Below are positions 34,352 through 46,163 of a stretch of 64,000 bases of DNA, one piece after another. Made by a program: the position numbers and the translations under genes. Origin of the DNA: Streptomyces apocyni (GTDB lineage Bacteria; Actinomycetota; Actinomycetes; Streptomycetales; Streptomycetaceae); contig NZ_WHOM01000034.1 of NCBI RefSeq assembly GCF_009739465.1, positions 47,720 through 111,719 on the forward strand, given 5' to 3'. The notes beneath the pieces are model-generated. The model saw only the letters and a list, made by a program, of their open reading frames with translations, made no database searches and was not told where the DNA came from. The stretch's first letter is position 1. Every line of letters begins with the position of its first letter.

Positions 34352-35694
34352 CTGGTGCCTCCTGTCGGGGCGCTCCAGGGCTCACCGGCGCTCGGGGGCT
34401 GGAAGGGGGAGGGGAGCGGCTGTGTGATGTCCTCGCTGCCCGCGTTCGGGATGGCGTGCGCGTGTGCGTCCGGGATGGCGTGCGCGTGCGCGTTCGGGAT
34501 GGCGTGCGCGTGCGCGTCCGCGTTCGGGCTGGGGGCGACCGTGTGGTAGCTGGGCGCGGCCGTGTCGTGGGTGACGGCGTCGTAGGTGACGGCGTCGTAC
34601 GTCACGGTCGGTGTGCTGCTGAAGGGGTCCGCTGGCGGCTCCTCGTACGTGGGGCGGAATACCTCGCCGGGCGGTGGCGGCGACGGCGCGGGCCAGCGGT
34701 CGGCGGGCGCCGTCGACAGCGCGCGGTAGGCGGCGGCCATCCCGGGGCTGGCACCGGTGTCCGGGCGTTCCGGATACAGCGGGGGAGCCGCTTCGTACAG
34801 CGGGGGAGCGGGCGACGCCATGCGCTGCCGTGGCAGTCGCGGTACGGGCCCGGGCTCCGACCCGTATCCGGTGTCCGCCGTGGCGGCGTCCATGCCGGGC
34901 AGCGGCGCGATACGCCGCGCGGGCTCCTGCTGGGCCGCCGCCGTGGCCGCCGCGGCGGGTGGCCCGACGTCGGGTCGGCCCAGGACGGCGAGCACCTGGT
35001 CGGCGACCCGGCGCTTGACCGGCCCCGGCGCGGCGCGCAGCGCGAGTGCCCCGGCGACCCCGAGCAGGCACAGACCGTACAGCGTCGTGACCCAGGGCTT
35101 GGCCTCGCGGCCCGCGTACAGGCCGTGCAGCAGCCCGGCGCACCAGGCGGGATAGGCCAGCATGTGCAGCGCCCGCCAGCGACCGGCGATTTTGGCGGGG
35201 GAGGCGAAGGCGCTGCGCAGCGCGCCAGTGACGCCCGCGGTGATCATCAGCAGTCCGGCGAGCGAGCCGAGGCCGATGAGCCCGTCGGTGCCACGGACGC
35301 CGAGCCCGAACGGGATCAGCGCGCCGACCAGCGACACATGGCCCAGGACGAGTTTGACCGTGCCGTGCAGCAGCAGAAAGCCGACCGCAGCGACGCCGGT
35401 CGCGCGGTGCACGGCCTGGGCGAGCAGCCGTTGCCGTGTGGTGAGGAACAGGCGGTCGGCGGCGACTAGCCCCCACACGACGGAGGCCGTCAGGGAGACC
35501 AGCGACAGAACGCCGGTGGTGAAGTCGAGGCCTTCGCGGAAGCTGTCACTTCCGGCCAGGACGGTCAGGGGTATGAGCAGCAGCGCGGCCGCGCTCATCA
35601 TCCCCCTGGATGGCCCGCTCGGGGTGGTCCAGGAGGCGATCGTGCGAAGGGGGTTGAGGGTTTTGAGGGGATTTCGGGCGTGCGGAGGGTTCAT
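34348..35694 (-). CDS. Haem-binding-type membrane protein with long Pro-rich tail
   Basis: 448 residues. Residues about 32-235 contain six hydrophobic helices; paired His occur in H-R-A-T-G-V...L-L-H-G-T-V-K-L-V-L-G-H and in A-L-H-M-L-A-Y-P...L-L-H-G-L, the layout of ferric-reductase/cytochrome-b-type bis-haem proteins. The C-terminal ~200 residues are cytoplasmic, Pro/Ala-rich and include three His-rich octad repeats. It overlaps the NuoF-ferredoxin gene, suggesting transmembrane electron transfer; the acceptor is unknown. Confidence 0.75.
   Translation of the reverse strand: MNPPHARNPLKTLNPLRTIASWTTPSGPSRGMMSAAALLLIPLTVLAGSDSFREGLDFTTGVLSLVSLTASVVWGLVAADRLFLTTRQRLLAQAVHRATGVAAVGFLLLHGTVKLVLGHVSLVGALIPFGLGVRGTDGLIGLGSLAGLLMITAGVTGALRSAFASPAKIAGRWRALHMLAYPAWCAGLLHGLYAGREAKPWVTTLYGLCLLGVAGALALRAAPGPVKRRVADQVLAVLGRPDVGPPAAAATAAAQQEPARRIAPLPGMDAATADTGYGSEPGPVPRLPRQRMASPAPPLYEAAPPLYPERPDTGASPGMAAAYRALSTAPADRWPAPSPPPPGEVFRPTYEEPPADPFSSTPTVTYDAVTYDAVTHDTAAPSYHTVAPSPNADAHAHAIPNAHAHAIPDAHAHAIPNAGSEDITQPLPSPFQPPSAGEPWSAPTGGTR
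34443..34518 (-). repeat. Three 24-bp tandem repeats in the Pro-rich tail
   Basis: Three copies of a 24-bp unit encode H-A-H-A-I-P-N/D-A. The alternating His could bind metal. Units differ by one or two bases, so the array is probably still changing by slippage. Confidence 0.8.
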
Positions 35695-35853
35695 GGGGGC
35701 GACTCCGAGTGGTTCGGTAAAGCGGTCCCGCTGTGCCGCATGCTAAGTCGCCGAGATACCGGGCAGTATGAGGTTTGAGTTATTGCGTTGTTATCTAGTG
35801 GGTATCGGGGCTCTATGTGCCCCATTAGGGGCCGGTACGCCGAGTAACCCTCG

Positions 35854-36663
35854 TCAGGGATGCTGCTCCGGTTCCTTGGGCAGGCGGTCGAGAGTGATGC
35901 CGAAGTGGTCACGGTAGGCGGCCAATAGATCAGCATCGGACGCGATTTCGGACGTACGGTGCTCATCGCCGACGGTGATCTTGAGGGTGTGCCCGCTCAG
36001 GGTGACCCGGCCGTGCTCGGTGAGCAGGGAGCAGACCAGGGACCGGGTGAAGTGGGACGCGGGTGAGGTGCGGTGGTACCAGGCCCCGGCCGTGAAGTCG
36101 CGGAGTGCGCGCGGGCGTAGGTCCAGGAGGTACTGCGGCTTGCCGTCGCGGCTGACGTCCAGGTCGCCTCCTGGGGCGTCGCTGAGCCGGAACGTTCCGG
36201 CGGGGTCCGGCTGATCCGTACGGTCGTCCAGCGCCAGCGGGTAGTGGGAGTGGACGCCGAAGCCGACGTCGGCCAGCCAAGGGCCGCCGTCCACCGTCTC
36301 GACGCGCAGCGCCAGATGGTCGTACGGGATGCCGGGGTGGCCGGTGTCGTCGTACACCCTGGCCTGGAGGAGCGACACCTCGAACCCCAGGGCGCGGAGC
36401 AACGCCCCGAAGGCGCCGTTCAGTTCGTAGCAGAAGCCACCGCGGCGGGCCTCGACGACCTTGGCGACCAGGGCCTTCTCGTCGAGCACGATGTCCTCGT
36501 CGAGGTGGAGGGAGAGGTTCTCGAAGGGGACGGTCCGCAGGTGCCGCAGATGGAGGTCGCGCAGGGCGTCGGTGGTGGGGCGGGCGGGGCGCTCGGCGCC
36601 GATCCTGTCCAGGTACGCGGCGAGGCTCGTGGAGTCCATGCGGCTCAGTCTGCTCGTGGGCAT
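35854..36663 (-). CDS. nat: Arylamine N-acetyltransferase
   Basis: 269 residues from the upstream ATG (36663) or 261 from the second ATG (36639), where homology appears to begin (M-D-S-T-S-L-A-A-Y-L). Catalytic triad: Cys78 in R-R-G-G-F-C-Y-E, His116 in P-Y-D-H-L-A-L and Asp132 in L-A-D-V-G-F-G (numbered from 36663). Transfers acetyl from acetyl-CoA to arylamines or arylhydrazines. Not in an operon; the 159 nt to the gene ending at 35694 are relatively AT-rich and probably regulatory for that gene. Confidence 0.93.
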   Translation of the reverse strand: MPTSRLSRMDSTSLAAYLDRIGAERPARPTTDALRDLHLRHLRTVPFENLSLHLDEDIVLDEKALVAKVVEARRGGFCYELNGAFGALLRALGFEVSLLQARVYDDTGHPGIPYDHLALRVETVDGGPWLADVGFGVHSHYPLALDDRTDQPDPAGTFRLSDAPGGDLDVSRDGKPQYLLDLRPRALRDFTAGAWYHRTSPASHFTRSLVCSLLTEHGRVTLSGHTLKITVGDEHRTSEIASDADLLAAYRDHFGITLDRLPKEPEQHP

Positions 36664-36750
36664 CCGTAGGCGCCATGGACTGAGGTCCCGCGCGGTCCGC
36701 GACCGGGGACCTAGGTCCGTCGCCTGATCCGCGCCGATGACCCACTCGGC

Positions 36751-36764
36751 TAGCTTCTCGTCCC
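36751..36764 (+). promoter_or_regulatory. -10-like box for PPOX-type gene
   Basis: TAGCTT (36751-36756), 8 nt, ATG 36765; no ribosome binding site. Confidence 0.45.
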
Positions 36765-37220
36765 ATGACGAACCTCGAACCGGCCCGTAGCCGGGAGCAG
36801 CGGATTCACGATGTGCGGGAGCGGTTGGAGAAGGACGTGGACGTCTGGGTCTCCACGGCCTCGGCGGACGGCGGCCCGGTGCTCGTTCCCTTGTCGTTCG
36901 TGTGGGACGACGGCGCGCTGATCATGAGTACGAAGCGGGTCAACGCGACGGCGCGGAACCTCACCCCCGGCGGGCCCGTGATGCTCTCGCTCGGCCACAC
37001 CCGCGATGTCGTCCTGATCGAGGCCACGACGACGGTGATCGAAGGCACCGAGCTGCCCACGGCATCGGCGGACGCGTTCGCCCGTCAGGCTGGCTTTGAC
37101 CCGCGTGACCGCGAGGCCTGGATCTATCTGCGGGCCGTGCCCCAGGTGATCAGGACCTGGCGGGAGGAGAACGAGCTGGCGGGCCGGGTCGTCATGCGGG
37201 ACGGGGCCTGGCTCGGCTGA
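36765..37220 (+). CDS. Pyridoxamine 5'-phosphate oxidase-like flavin protein
   Basis: 151 residues, the size of split-barrel flavin-binding proteins. Pattern: V-D-V-W-V-S-T-A-S-A-D-G-G-P-V-L-V-P-L-S-F-V-W, then T-K-R-V-N-A-T-A-R-N-L, and a C-terminal W-R-E-E-N-E-L-A-G-R. Such actinomycete proteins bind FMN or F420 and reduce small substrates or haem-related molecules. Divergent from nat. Substrate and cofactor are not determinable here. Confidence 0.8.
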   Translation: MTNLEPARSREQRIHDVRERLEKDVDVWVSTASADGGPVLVPLSFVWDDGALIMSTKRVNATARNLTPGGPVMLSLGHTRDVVLIEATTTVIEGTELPTASADAFARQAGFDPRDREAWIYLRAVPQVIRTWREENELAGRVVMRDGAWLG

Positions 37221-37356
37221 CCGCCCGGTGCGCCTCGCGGGCCGCTGCGCGTGTGGCGGCTCGCTACGCGCGCGTGGCGGCCCGCTGCATGCGTGGCGGC
37301 CTTGCTGCATGCGTGGCGGCCCGCGCACCTCGATGCGGCCGGTGTGAGCGCTGCGG

Positions 37357-37368
37357 TACCCTGACGCC
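37357..37368 (+). promoter_or_regulatory. -10-like box of the leuS leader
   Basis: TACCCT (37357-37362) lies 6 nt before the leader-peptide ATG, so the leader would be translated from the first transcribed base. Upstream (37247-37325) is a degenerate series of GCGTGGCGGCC repeats. Confidence 0.6.
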
Positions 37369-37407
37369 ATGCGTGCCGTACGCCTTCTGCTTAGCGAGCC
37401 GCGCTGA
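37369..37407 (+). CDS. leuS leader peptide with three consecutive Leu codons
   Basis: Twelve codons, M-R-A-V-R-L-L-L-S-E-P-R, then TGA. The three Leu codons are CTT-CTG-CTT; CTT is rare in this GC-rich genome, which would sharpen stalling when charged tRNA-Leu is low. A terminator stem follows 44 nt later and leuS starts 132 nt after the peptide stop. This is the classical layout of ribosome-mediated transcription attenuation. Confidence 0.75.
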   Translation: MRAVRLLLSEPR

Positions 37408-37451
37408 TCAGTCCCGGCCACTGATGATTCGTGGTCGGAATCGGCGCGGCG

Positions 37452-37476
37452 TCCCCTCCTGTGCGAGGGGATTTTT
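37452..37476 (+). terminator. leuS attenuator terminator
   Basis: TCCCCTC (37452-37458) pairs with GAGGGGA (37465-37471) and is followed by five T. Competing pairing is available upstream (GCCGCGC near 37398 with GCGCGGC near 37445; CCGGCCAC with GTGGTCGG), as needed for an antiterminator controlled by ribosome position. Confidence 0.8.
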
Positions 37477-37539
37477 CGTTTCGGCTGACAGCCGCGACGC
37501 ATCCGCCAGGCAGAGACGATCGATGGAGCCTTAAGGATC

Positions 37540-40482
<2,943 letters not shown>

Positions 40483-40602
40483 CTCCCGTGTGACGCGTAT
40501 GCGGGGTTTCCCCTACGGGCAGGTTGGGGGTTCGAAGGAACCCTCGGCCTGTCCGTCAGCGTTTACGGTGGAACTGACCATCCAGACTCCCAAGGAGCCG
40601 TC

Positions 40603-41469
40603 ATGGCTGAAGTGATCGCCGTACTGGCGGTGCTCTTTGTGCTCTTCGTGGCGCTGGGGGTGTTTGTCACGGTCAAGGTGGTCAAAGCAGCCAAGCGCGG
40701 TGTGGATCGCACGCTGACCCAGGCGCGCCGCAGTGTCGAGGACTCGACCCTCAGAGCGAAGAGCTTTACGCAGGTGGGCGCGGCTGGCGAGCTCGCCCAG
40801 CTGCGGCTGCGGCTGCGGACGTCGATGCGGGCCACCCAGGACTCGCTGGGCGCCGCGGTCAAGGAGGACCCCACGCTGCGCGAGTCGCTGGGCCTCTTCG
40901 AGCGGCTGAGTCAGCACGGCCATGAGCTGGACGACGAGCTGCGACGGCTGGAGCGCGAACCGGACAAGACGCGGCTCGGCGAGCGGCTGCCGGAGCTCAG
41001 AGCGCGTACGAAGCGGATCACCGAGGCCGCCGACTCGCTGCGCTGGGCCGCGCACGACCGGGCCCGCAGGTTCGCGGACGACGACCTGGAGGTGCTCGGG
41101 CAGCAGATAGAGGTCGAGTCCGGGGCGCTGCGGCACTGGACGACGGAGCCGGGCGATGACCCGTCGGTATCCGCACCAGCCGCGCCATCGGCGCCATCCG
41201 CATCGTCTGCACCATCTGCGCCCCCCGCTGGCGCAGGCTCCGAGGGCGCCAGGCCTCCGGGGGCCAGGCCGCCGGGGGCCGGGGCACGGGCAGCAGCGTG
41301 GCCGGAGCCGCCCCGGGCCGACAGCGCTGATGGTGCCACCAGTGCCGAGCAGACCTGGCCCGAGCCGCGGTCCGCCGAGGAAGCGCAGGGGCCGCAGGCG
41401 ATCGAGCCGACTCGGCCGGTCACCTCCTACCCATGGCAGAAGGCCCACCGCCCCGAGAGCACGAACTGA
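40603..41469 (+). CDS. Membrane-anchored helical protein with Pro/Ala-rich tail
   Basis: 288 residues. One N-terminal membrane helix (about 3-27), then a long alpha-helical, charged region (about 35-185) with coiled-coil character, then a Pro/Ala/Ser-rich disordered tail ending in W-Q-K-A-H-R-P-E-S-T-N. caaggag 8 nt before ATG. Located between leuS and degV without overlap. I recognise no family; topology suggests a cytoplasmic coiled-coil tethered to the membrane. Confidence 0.7.
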   Translation: MAEVIAVLAVLFVLFVALGVFVTVKVVKAAKRGVDRTLTQARRSVEDSTLRAKSFTQVGAAGELAQLRLRLRTSMRATQDSLGAAVKEDPTLRESLGLFERLSQHGHELDDELRRLEREPDKTRLGERLPELRARTKRITEAADSLRWAAHDRARRFADDDLEVLGQQIEVESGALRHWTTEPGDDPSVSAPAAPSAPSASSAPSAPPAGAGSEGARPPGARPPGAGARAAAWPEPPRADSADGATSAEQTWPEPRSAEEAQGPQAIEPTRPVTSYPWQKAHRPESTN

Positions 41470-41531
41470 CCGCCGCCGGACGGCCGATCACGGGCGGCGG
41501 GGTCGGACTGCCGCCGGAGCGCCGTGGCGGG

Positions 41532-41544
41532 TAATCTCCAGCTC
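41532..41544 (+). promoter_or_regulatory. -10-like box for degV
   Basis: TAATCT (41532-41537), 7 nt, ATG 41545; this decides the start against the in-frame GTG at 41524, which lies upstream of the box. Confidence 0.6.
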
Positions 41545-42390
41545 ATGTCCCGCCATGTCGCGATCATCACTGACTCAACGGCCTACCTGCCGCGGCGGGC
41601 GATGGATCGGCACGGCATCACCGCGGTGCCGCTGACCGTGATCGTGGACGGTCGGGCCCTGGAAGAGGGCACCGAGATCTCGGCCCGCTCGCTCGCCCAG
41701 GCGCTGCAGAAGCGCCGCCCCGTCACCACCTCGCGGCCCAGCCCCGAGGTCTTCGCCGCGGCCTACCGCGCGGCGGCTGAGGCGGGGGCCTCCAGCGTCA
41801 TCTCGCTGCACCTGTCAGCCGAGTTCTCCGGGACGTACGACGCGGCCACGCTGGCGGCGAAGGACGCCCCCGTGCCGGTGCGGGTGGTGGACACCGGCAT
41901 GGTGGCGATGGCCCTGGGCTTCTGCGCGCTGGCCGCCGCGGAGACCGTGGAGGCGGGGGGAACGATGGACGAGGCGGTCGCGGCGGCCGAGAAACGCGCC
42001 GCGTCCACCTCCGCGTACTTCTACGTTGACACGCTCGACTACCTGCGCCGGGGCGGCCGGATCGGAGCGGCACAGGCGCTGCTGGGCTCCGCACTGGCGA
42101 TGAAGCCACTGCTGGAGCTGAACGGCGGCCGGATCGAGCCGTTGGAGAAGGTGCGTACGGCGTCGAAGGCGATCGCGCGGCTTGAGGAGATCGCCGTCGA
42201 GCGTGCCGGGGCGAGCCCGGTGGATATCGCGGTGCACCATCTGGCGGCCCAGGAGCGGGCGTCCGCGCTCGCGGACCGGCTCAGGGAGCGGGTGCCGGGT
42301 CTCGCGGAGCTGCATGTCAGCGAGGTGGGTGCGGTGATCGGGGCGCATACGGGGCCGGGGTTGCTGGGTGTGGTGGTCTCGCCCAGGTGA
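41545..42390 (+). CDS. DegV family fatty-acid-binding protein
   Basis: 281 residues. DegV signatures: V-A-I-I-T-D-S-T-A-Y-L-P near the N-terminus, V-T-T-S-R-P-S-P-E-V-F, S-L-H-L-S-A-E-F-S-G-T-Y, and the C-terminal V-G-A-V-I-G-A-H-T-G-P-G-L-L-G. Members (FakB type) bind a fatty acid and present it to a kinase for phosphorylation; no fakA-like kinase gene is seen nearby. Monocistronic by spacing. Confidence 0.9.
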   Translation: MSRHVAIITDSTAYLPRRAMDRHGITAVPLTVIVDGRALEEGTEISARSLAQALQKRRPVTTSRPSPEVFAAAYRAAAEAGASSVISLHLSAEFSGTYDAATLAAKDAPVPVRVVDTGMVAMALGFCALAAAETVEAGGTMDEAVAAAEKRAASTSAYFYVDTLDYLRRGGRIGAAQALLGSALAMKPLLELNGGRIEPLEKVRTASKAIARLEEIAVERAGASPVDIAVHHLAAQERASALADRLRERVPGLAELHVSEVGAVIGAHTGPGLLGVVVSPR

Positions 42391-42493
42391 GGTTGTTGAG
42401 GTTGTTGTGACCCGTGTGAGTGACGAAGTTCTCCACAACTGCTGAGTAATCCACGGAAATTGAGCAAGATCATCAAGGTTCGGTCGGGGCGCC

Positions 42494-42505
42494 TAGCGTC
42501 GCGGC
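42494..42505 (+). promoter_or_regulatory. -10-like box for comEA
   Basis: TAGCGT (42494-42499), 6 nt, ATG 42506, no ribosome binding site. Confidence 0.5.
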
Positions 42506-43564
42506 ATGACTCTTCGACCTTCTCGACCCGCGCGATCTTCTCGACCTTCTCGACCTTCTCGCTCTTCTGACGCGACGAGCGGGCCGGGCCGTCCCCCGGC
42601 CTCGGACGGCCGGGCCCGGCACCGCCCGTACCGCGCCCGGACCGGCGTCCGCCGCAGGCAGGCCGCGGCAGACCGCCTCCGGGTGCGGGCGCAGACGTTA
42701 TGCGAGCAGACCCGGCAGTACCCCCCGGATGCGGCAGCCGCGTCACCAGCGCCCTCGCCACCTCCAGCCCCTGGCCCATCCCCAGCCCCAGCCCCTGTGC
42801 CAGGGCTGGCGGGTGAGGTGGGGGACGGGGCTGGGCGAGCGGGGCGGGTGAGGCTGGCTGTGCGGGAGCGGGTGCCGCTCTGGTTGCAGGCGCGGTGCCG
42901 TCTGGAGCGCAGAAGCCTGGTGGCGCTCGCCGTGTTCCTGGCTGTCGCGGTCGCGTTCGCGGTGCACCATTTCTGGACCGGCCAGCCGCAGCCGGTGCGG
43001 GCCCCCGAAGTCGTACGGGAGGCCGCCGCGGAGCCAGGGGCCCTACCAGGGTCACCTGCCGGGGCACCCTCCGGGTCTCCTGCTGGAGCCCGGGCGGCAG
43101 CCGCGTCCGCTGGCCCCGCGTCGTCCAGCCCGCGCATCGTCGTGGACATCGGTGGCAAGGTCCGCAAGCCCGGAGTGCGCCGACTGCCCGTGGGGTCACG
43201 GGTCACCGACGCGCTACGGGCCGCTGGCGGGGTCCGCCCCGGCACGGACATCAGCGAGCTCAACCGCGCCCGGCACCTGGTGGACGGCGAGCAGGTGATC
43301 GTGGGCGAACCCCCGGACGCCGCCGCGCCAGCGGCGGTGCCCCCGGTACCGGGCGGCGGCGCCGCGGCAGGTGGCGTCGTCAGCCTCAACTCCGCGGCTG
43401 AAGAACACCTACAGACCCTCCCCGGCATCGGCCCCGTACTGGCCAGGAACATCGTCGCCTACCGCACGGAGCACGGCGGCTTCCGCTCCGTCGAGCAGCT
43501 CCGCGAGGTCAACGGCATTGGCGACCGTCGCTTCGCGGTGCTGCGTGAACTCGTACGGCTATGA
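42506..43564 (+). CDS. comEA: ComEA-like DNA-binding membrane protein
   Basis: 352 residues. A long basic and then Pro-rich cytoplasmic region (1-135) precedes one membrane helix (about 138-155). Outside are an SLBB domain (I-V-V-D-I-G-G-K-V-R-K-P-G-V, about 210-270) and a C-terminal helix-hairpin-helix DNA-binding domain (L-N-S-A-A-E-E-H-L-Q-T-L-P-G-I-G-P to the end). Captures DNA at the cell surface for ComEC. The stop overlaps the comEC ATG (ATGA). The unusually long N-terminus (S-R-P-S-R-P repeats) is low complexity. Confidence 0.9.
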   Translation: MTLRPSRPARSSRPSRPSRSSDATSGPGRPPASDGRARHRPYRARTGVRRRQAAADRLRVRAQTLCEQTRQYPPDAAAASPAPSPPPAPGPSPAPAPVPGLAGEVGDGAGRAGRVRLAVRERVPLWLQARCRLERRSLVALAVFLAVAVAFAVHHFWTGQPQPVRAPEVVREAAAEPGALPGSPAGAPSGSPAGARAAAASAGPASSSPRIVVDIGGKVRKPGVRRLPVGSRVTDALRAAGGVRPGTDISELNRARHLVDGEQVIVGEPPDAAAPAAVPPVPGGGAAAGGVVSLNSAAEEHLQTLPGIGPVLARNIVAYRTEHGGFRSVEQLREVNGIGDRRFAVLRELVRL

Positions 43565-46086
43565 CCCGCGACCCGGCTACGACCCGCGACCCGGTGCACA
43601 GCGCCTCGGGCAACCGCCTGGGCGCCGCGAACCCTCGGCAGGAGGCCCCCGCCGATCTCCGCCTCATCCCGCCCGCACTGGCCGCCTGGGCCGCGGCGGC
43701 CCTGGCCCTGGGCGCTCCGGGGAGCTGGGCGGCCGTCGGCGTGGCGCTCTGCGTCGCGGCGGCTCTCATCCTGCTGGCCATGCGACGGCGGCGGCGAACG
43801 ACCGGGGTGCCGGGGGCCGTTGCTGGTGGTGGGTGGGTCGCCGGGGCGGCGGTGCTGCTCTGTGCCGCCGCCGGGGCCGCGTCCGCTGGACTGCACGCGG
43901 CGGATCTGCACCGTGGCCCAGTGCCCGACCTGGCCAGCCAACACGCGCGGGCCATGGTGGAGTTGCGGGTCAGCGCCGTTCCCCGGCAGACGCGGCCCCG
44001 GGTCTCCGGCGCCCGGACGGTCCCGCCAAGTGTCGTCCTGGAGGCCGACGTCGTCCGCGTCAGCACCGACGCCGCCGCGCCGACCCAGACCCGTACGCCG
44101 GTCCTGGTGGTCGTACGAACAAGAGCCGTCGCCCACGACGAGGCGAACCCGTCCGCATCCCGCTGGCTTGGCCTGCTGCCGTCGACGCGGATCAGGGCAC
44201 AGGCCACCTTCGCACCCCCGTTCCCCGGCAGCAGCCTGGTCGCCGCCGTGGCGCGGGTGGACGGCAGCGAGCCGCCGCACATCGTGGAGCGGCCGACCGC
44301 CCTCCAGCGCGTCGCCGGACACCTGCGGGCTGGGCTGCGCGCGGCCACCGAGGACCTCCCGCCCGACGCCCGCGCGTTGCTCCCAGGGCTGGTCGTCGGG
44401 GACACCTCCAGGGTGCCGTCCGAGCTGCGTGAGGCGTTCCTCGCCACCGATCTGACGCACCTGCTCGCCGTCAGCGGGGCGAACTTCACGATCTTGCTGG
44501 CGCTGCTGATCGGGCCGCCAGGAACGGCGATGCGCGCCGAACGTGGCGGGCTCGCCCCGCGACTTGGCATCCCGCTGCGGCTGACCGCCCTGCTCGGCGG
44601 CGTGCTCACGCTCGGCTTCGTCGTTGTCTGCGGGCTCGACCCGAGCGTGCTGCGCGCGGCGGCCTGCGGGCTGATCGCGCTGCTGGCCATCGCCACCGGG
44701 CGGCGCAGATCCCTGCTCCCCGCGCTGGCCGCCGCCGTACTGCTGCTGGTGCTCTACGAACCATGGCTGGCCCGCAGTTACGGCTTCGTCCTCTCCGTCC
44801 TGGCCACTGGGGCGCTGCTGACCGTCGCACCGAGGTGGAGCGCCGCGCTGCGTCGGCGGCGGGTGCCGCCCCGGATCGCCGAGGCGCTGGCCGCGGCCGC
44901 CGCCGCGCAGGCCGTCTGCGCCCCCGTCGTCGCCGTGTTCGCCGCGCATGTCAGCCTGGTCGCGGTGCCCTGCAATCTGCTCGCCGAGTTCGCGGTGGCG
45001 CCCGCCACGGTGCTGGGCTTCGCCGCGCTGGCCGTGGCCCCCGTGTCGCTGCCCCTCGCCAAGACGGCGGCCTGGTGCGCGAGTTTGCCCACGGGATGGA
45101 TCGCCGACATCGCCAGGACCGGTGCCGCGCTGCCCGGTGCCGACGCCGACTGGCCCGGCGGCTGGCGCGGCGGGCTGCTCCTCGCCGCGCTCACGGCCGC
45201 CGCCGTACCGCTGGCCCGCCGCCTGTTCAGATGCCCTGCCCTCGCCCTGGCCTGTGCCCTGCTCCTGCTGCTCGCCATCGCCCGCCCCGTCCCCCTGGAC
45301 CGCGCGCTCACCGGCTGGCCGCCGCCCGGCTGGCGCCTGGTCGTCTGCGATGTGGGCCAAGGCGACGCCTTGGTGCTCGCCGCGGGTGAGGGCACCGCCG
45401 TCGTCGTCGACGCCGGTCCTGACCCAGTGCTCGCCGACCGCTGCCTACGCTCCCTGGGCATCACGCGCGTGCCGCTCGTCGTTCTCACCCACTTCCACGC
45501 CGACCACACGGCGGGTCTGCCCGGCGTACTCAAGGGCCGCGAGGTCGGCGGGATCCAGGCGACCAGGGTCCAGGAGCCTGCGGGCCAGGCCGCGTTCGTG
45601 GGGAAGCTGGCGGCCGCGCACGGGATTCCGCTGACCAGCGCCAGCGCCGGGGAGCACCGTCGCTCCGGGGCCCTGAGCTGGCAGGTGCTCTGGCCTCCGG
45701 CGCCCCCGGAACCCATCCCCGAGGGTGCCAACGACGCGAGCGTCACCCTCCTGGTGCGAACCGGAGGCCTGACCCTGCTCCTCGCGGGCGACCTCGAACC
45801 CCCGTCCCAGCAGGCACTGCTACGGATCACCCCAGGGCTCGGCCCGGTCGACGTCCTCAAAGTCGCCCACCACGGCTCCGCGTACCAAGATCCCGAGCTG
45901 CTGCGCCGAATACGTCCCCGGCTGGCCCTGATCTCCTGCGGCGCGGACAACTCCTACGGTCACCCGGCCCCCAGCACCCTGACCGCCCTCCACGCCCAGG
46001 GCACCGCCGTCCTACGCACCGACACGGACGGCGCGGTCGCGGTCACCGGCGCCGGACCGGATCTGCGCGCGGTACCGCTGCGCTAG
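43561..46086 (+). CDS. comEC: ComEC/Rec2 DNA-uptake channel with metallo-beta-lactamase domain
   Basis: 841 residues, start overlapping comEA. An N-terminal hydrophobic/OB-like part is followed by the Competence domain (F-L-A-T-D-L-T-H-L-L-A-V-S-G-A-N-F near 300, then several membrane helices) and a C-terminal metallo-beta-lactamase fold with H-F-H-A-D-H (about 645), a nuclease-like domain. Transports single-stranded DNA in transformable bacteria; Streptomyces lacks known natural transformation, so its use here is unclear. Codon usage is like the neighbours. Confidence 0.92.
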   Translation: MTRDPATTRDPVHSASGNRLGAANPRQEAPADLRLIPPALAAWAAAALALGAPGSWAAVGVALCVAAALILLAMRRRRRTTGVPGAVAGGGWVAGAAVLLCAAAGAASAGLHAADLHRGPVPDLASQHARAMVELRVSAVPRQTRPRVSGARTVPPSVVLEADVVRVSTDAAAPTQTRTPVLVVVRTRAVAHDEANPSASRWLGLLPSTRIRAQATFAPPFPGSSLVAAVARVDGSEPPHIVERPTALQRVAGHLRAGLRAATEDLPPDARALLPGLVVGDTSRVPSELREAFLATDLTHLLAVSGANFTILLALLIGPPGTAMRAERGGLAPRLGIPLRLTALLGGVLTLGFVVVCGLDPSVLRAAACGLIALLAIATGRRRSLLPALAAAVLLLVLYEPWLARSYGFVLSVLATGALLTVAPRWSAALRRRRVPPRIAEALAAAAAAQAVCAPVVAVFAAHVSLVAVPCNLLAEFAVAPATVLGFAALAVAPVSLPLAKTAAWCASLPTGWIADIARTGAALPGADADWPGGWRGGLLLAALTAAAVPLARRLFRCPALALACALLLLLAIARPVPLDRALTGWPPPGWRLVVCDVGQGDALVLAAGEGTAVVVDAGPDPVLADRCLRSLGITRVPLVVLTHFHADHTAGLPGVLKGREVGGIQATRVQEPAGQAAFVGKLAAAHGIPLTSASAGEHRRSGALSWQVLWPPAPPEPIPEGANDASVTLLVRTGGLTLLLAGDLEPPSQQALLRITPGLGPVDVLKVAHHGSAYQDPELLRRIRPRLALISCGADNSYGHPAPSTLTALHAQGTAVLRTDTDGAVAVTGAGPDLRAVPLR

Positions 46087-46163
46087 GGGCCACCTCGCGG
46101 GGCGCGGGACCGGAACACGCCCTACCGCCGAGTCCGACCCCCCCGTACGCCGCGCGTGATTCG

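Noticed and set aside
37247..37325. GCGTGGCGGCC repeats upstream of leuS as CRISPR or operator array
   Set aside because: Only four degenerate copies of uneven length with no symmetry; probably slippage-derived.
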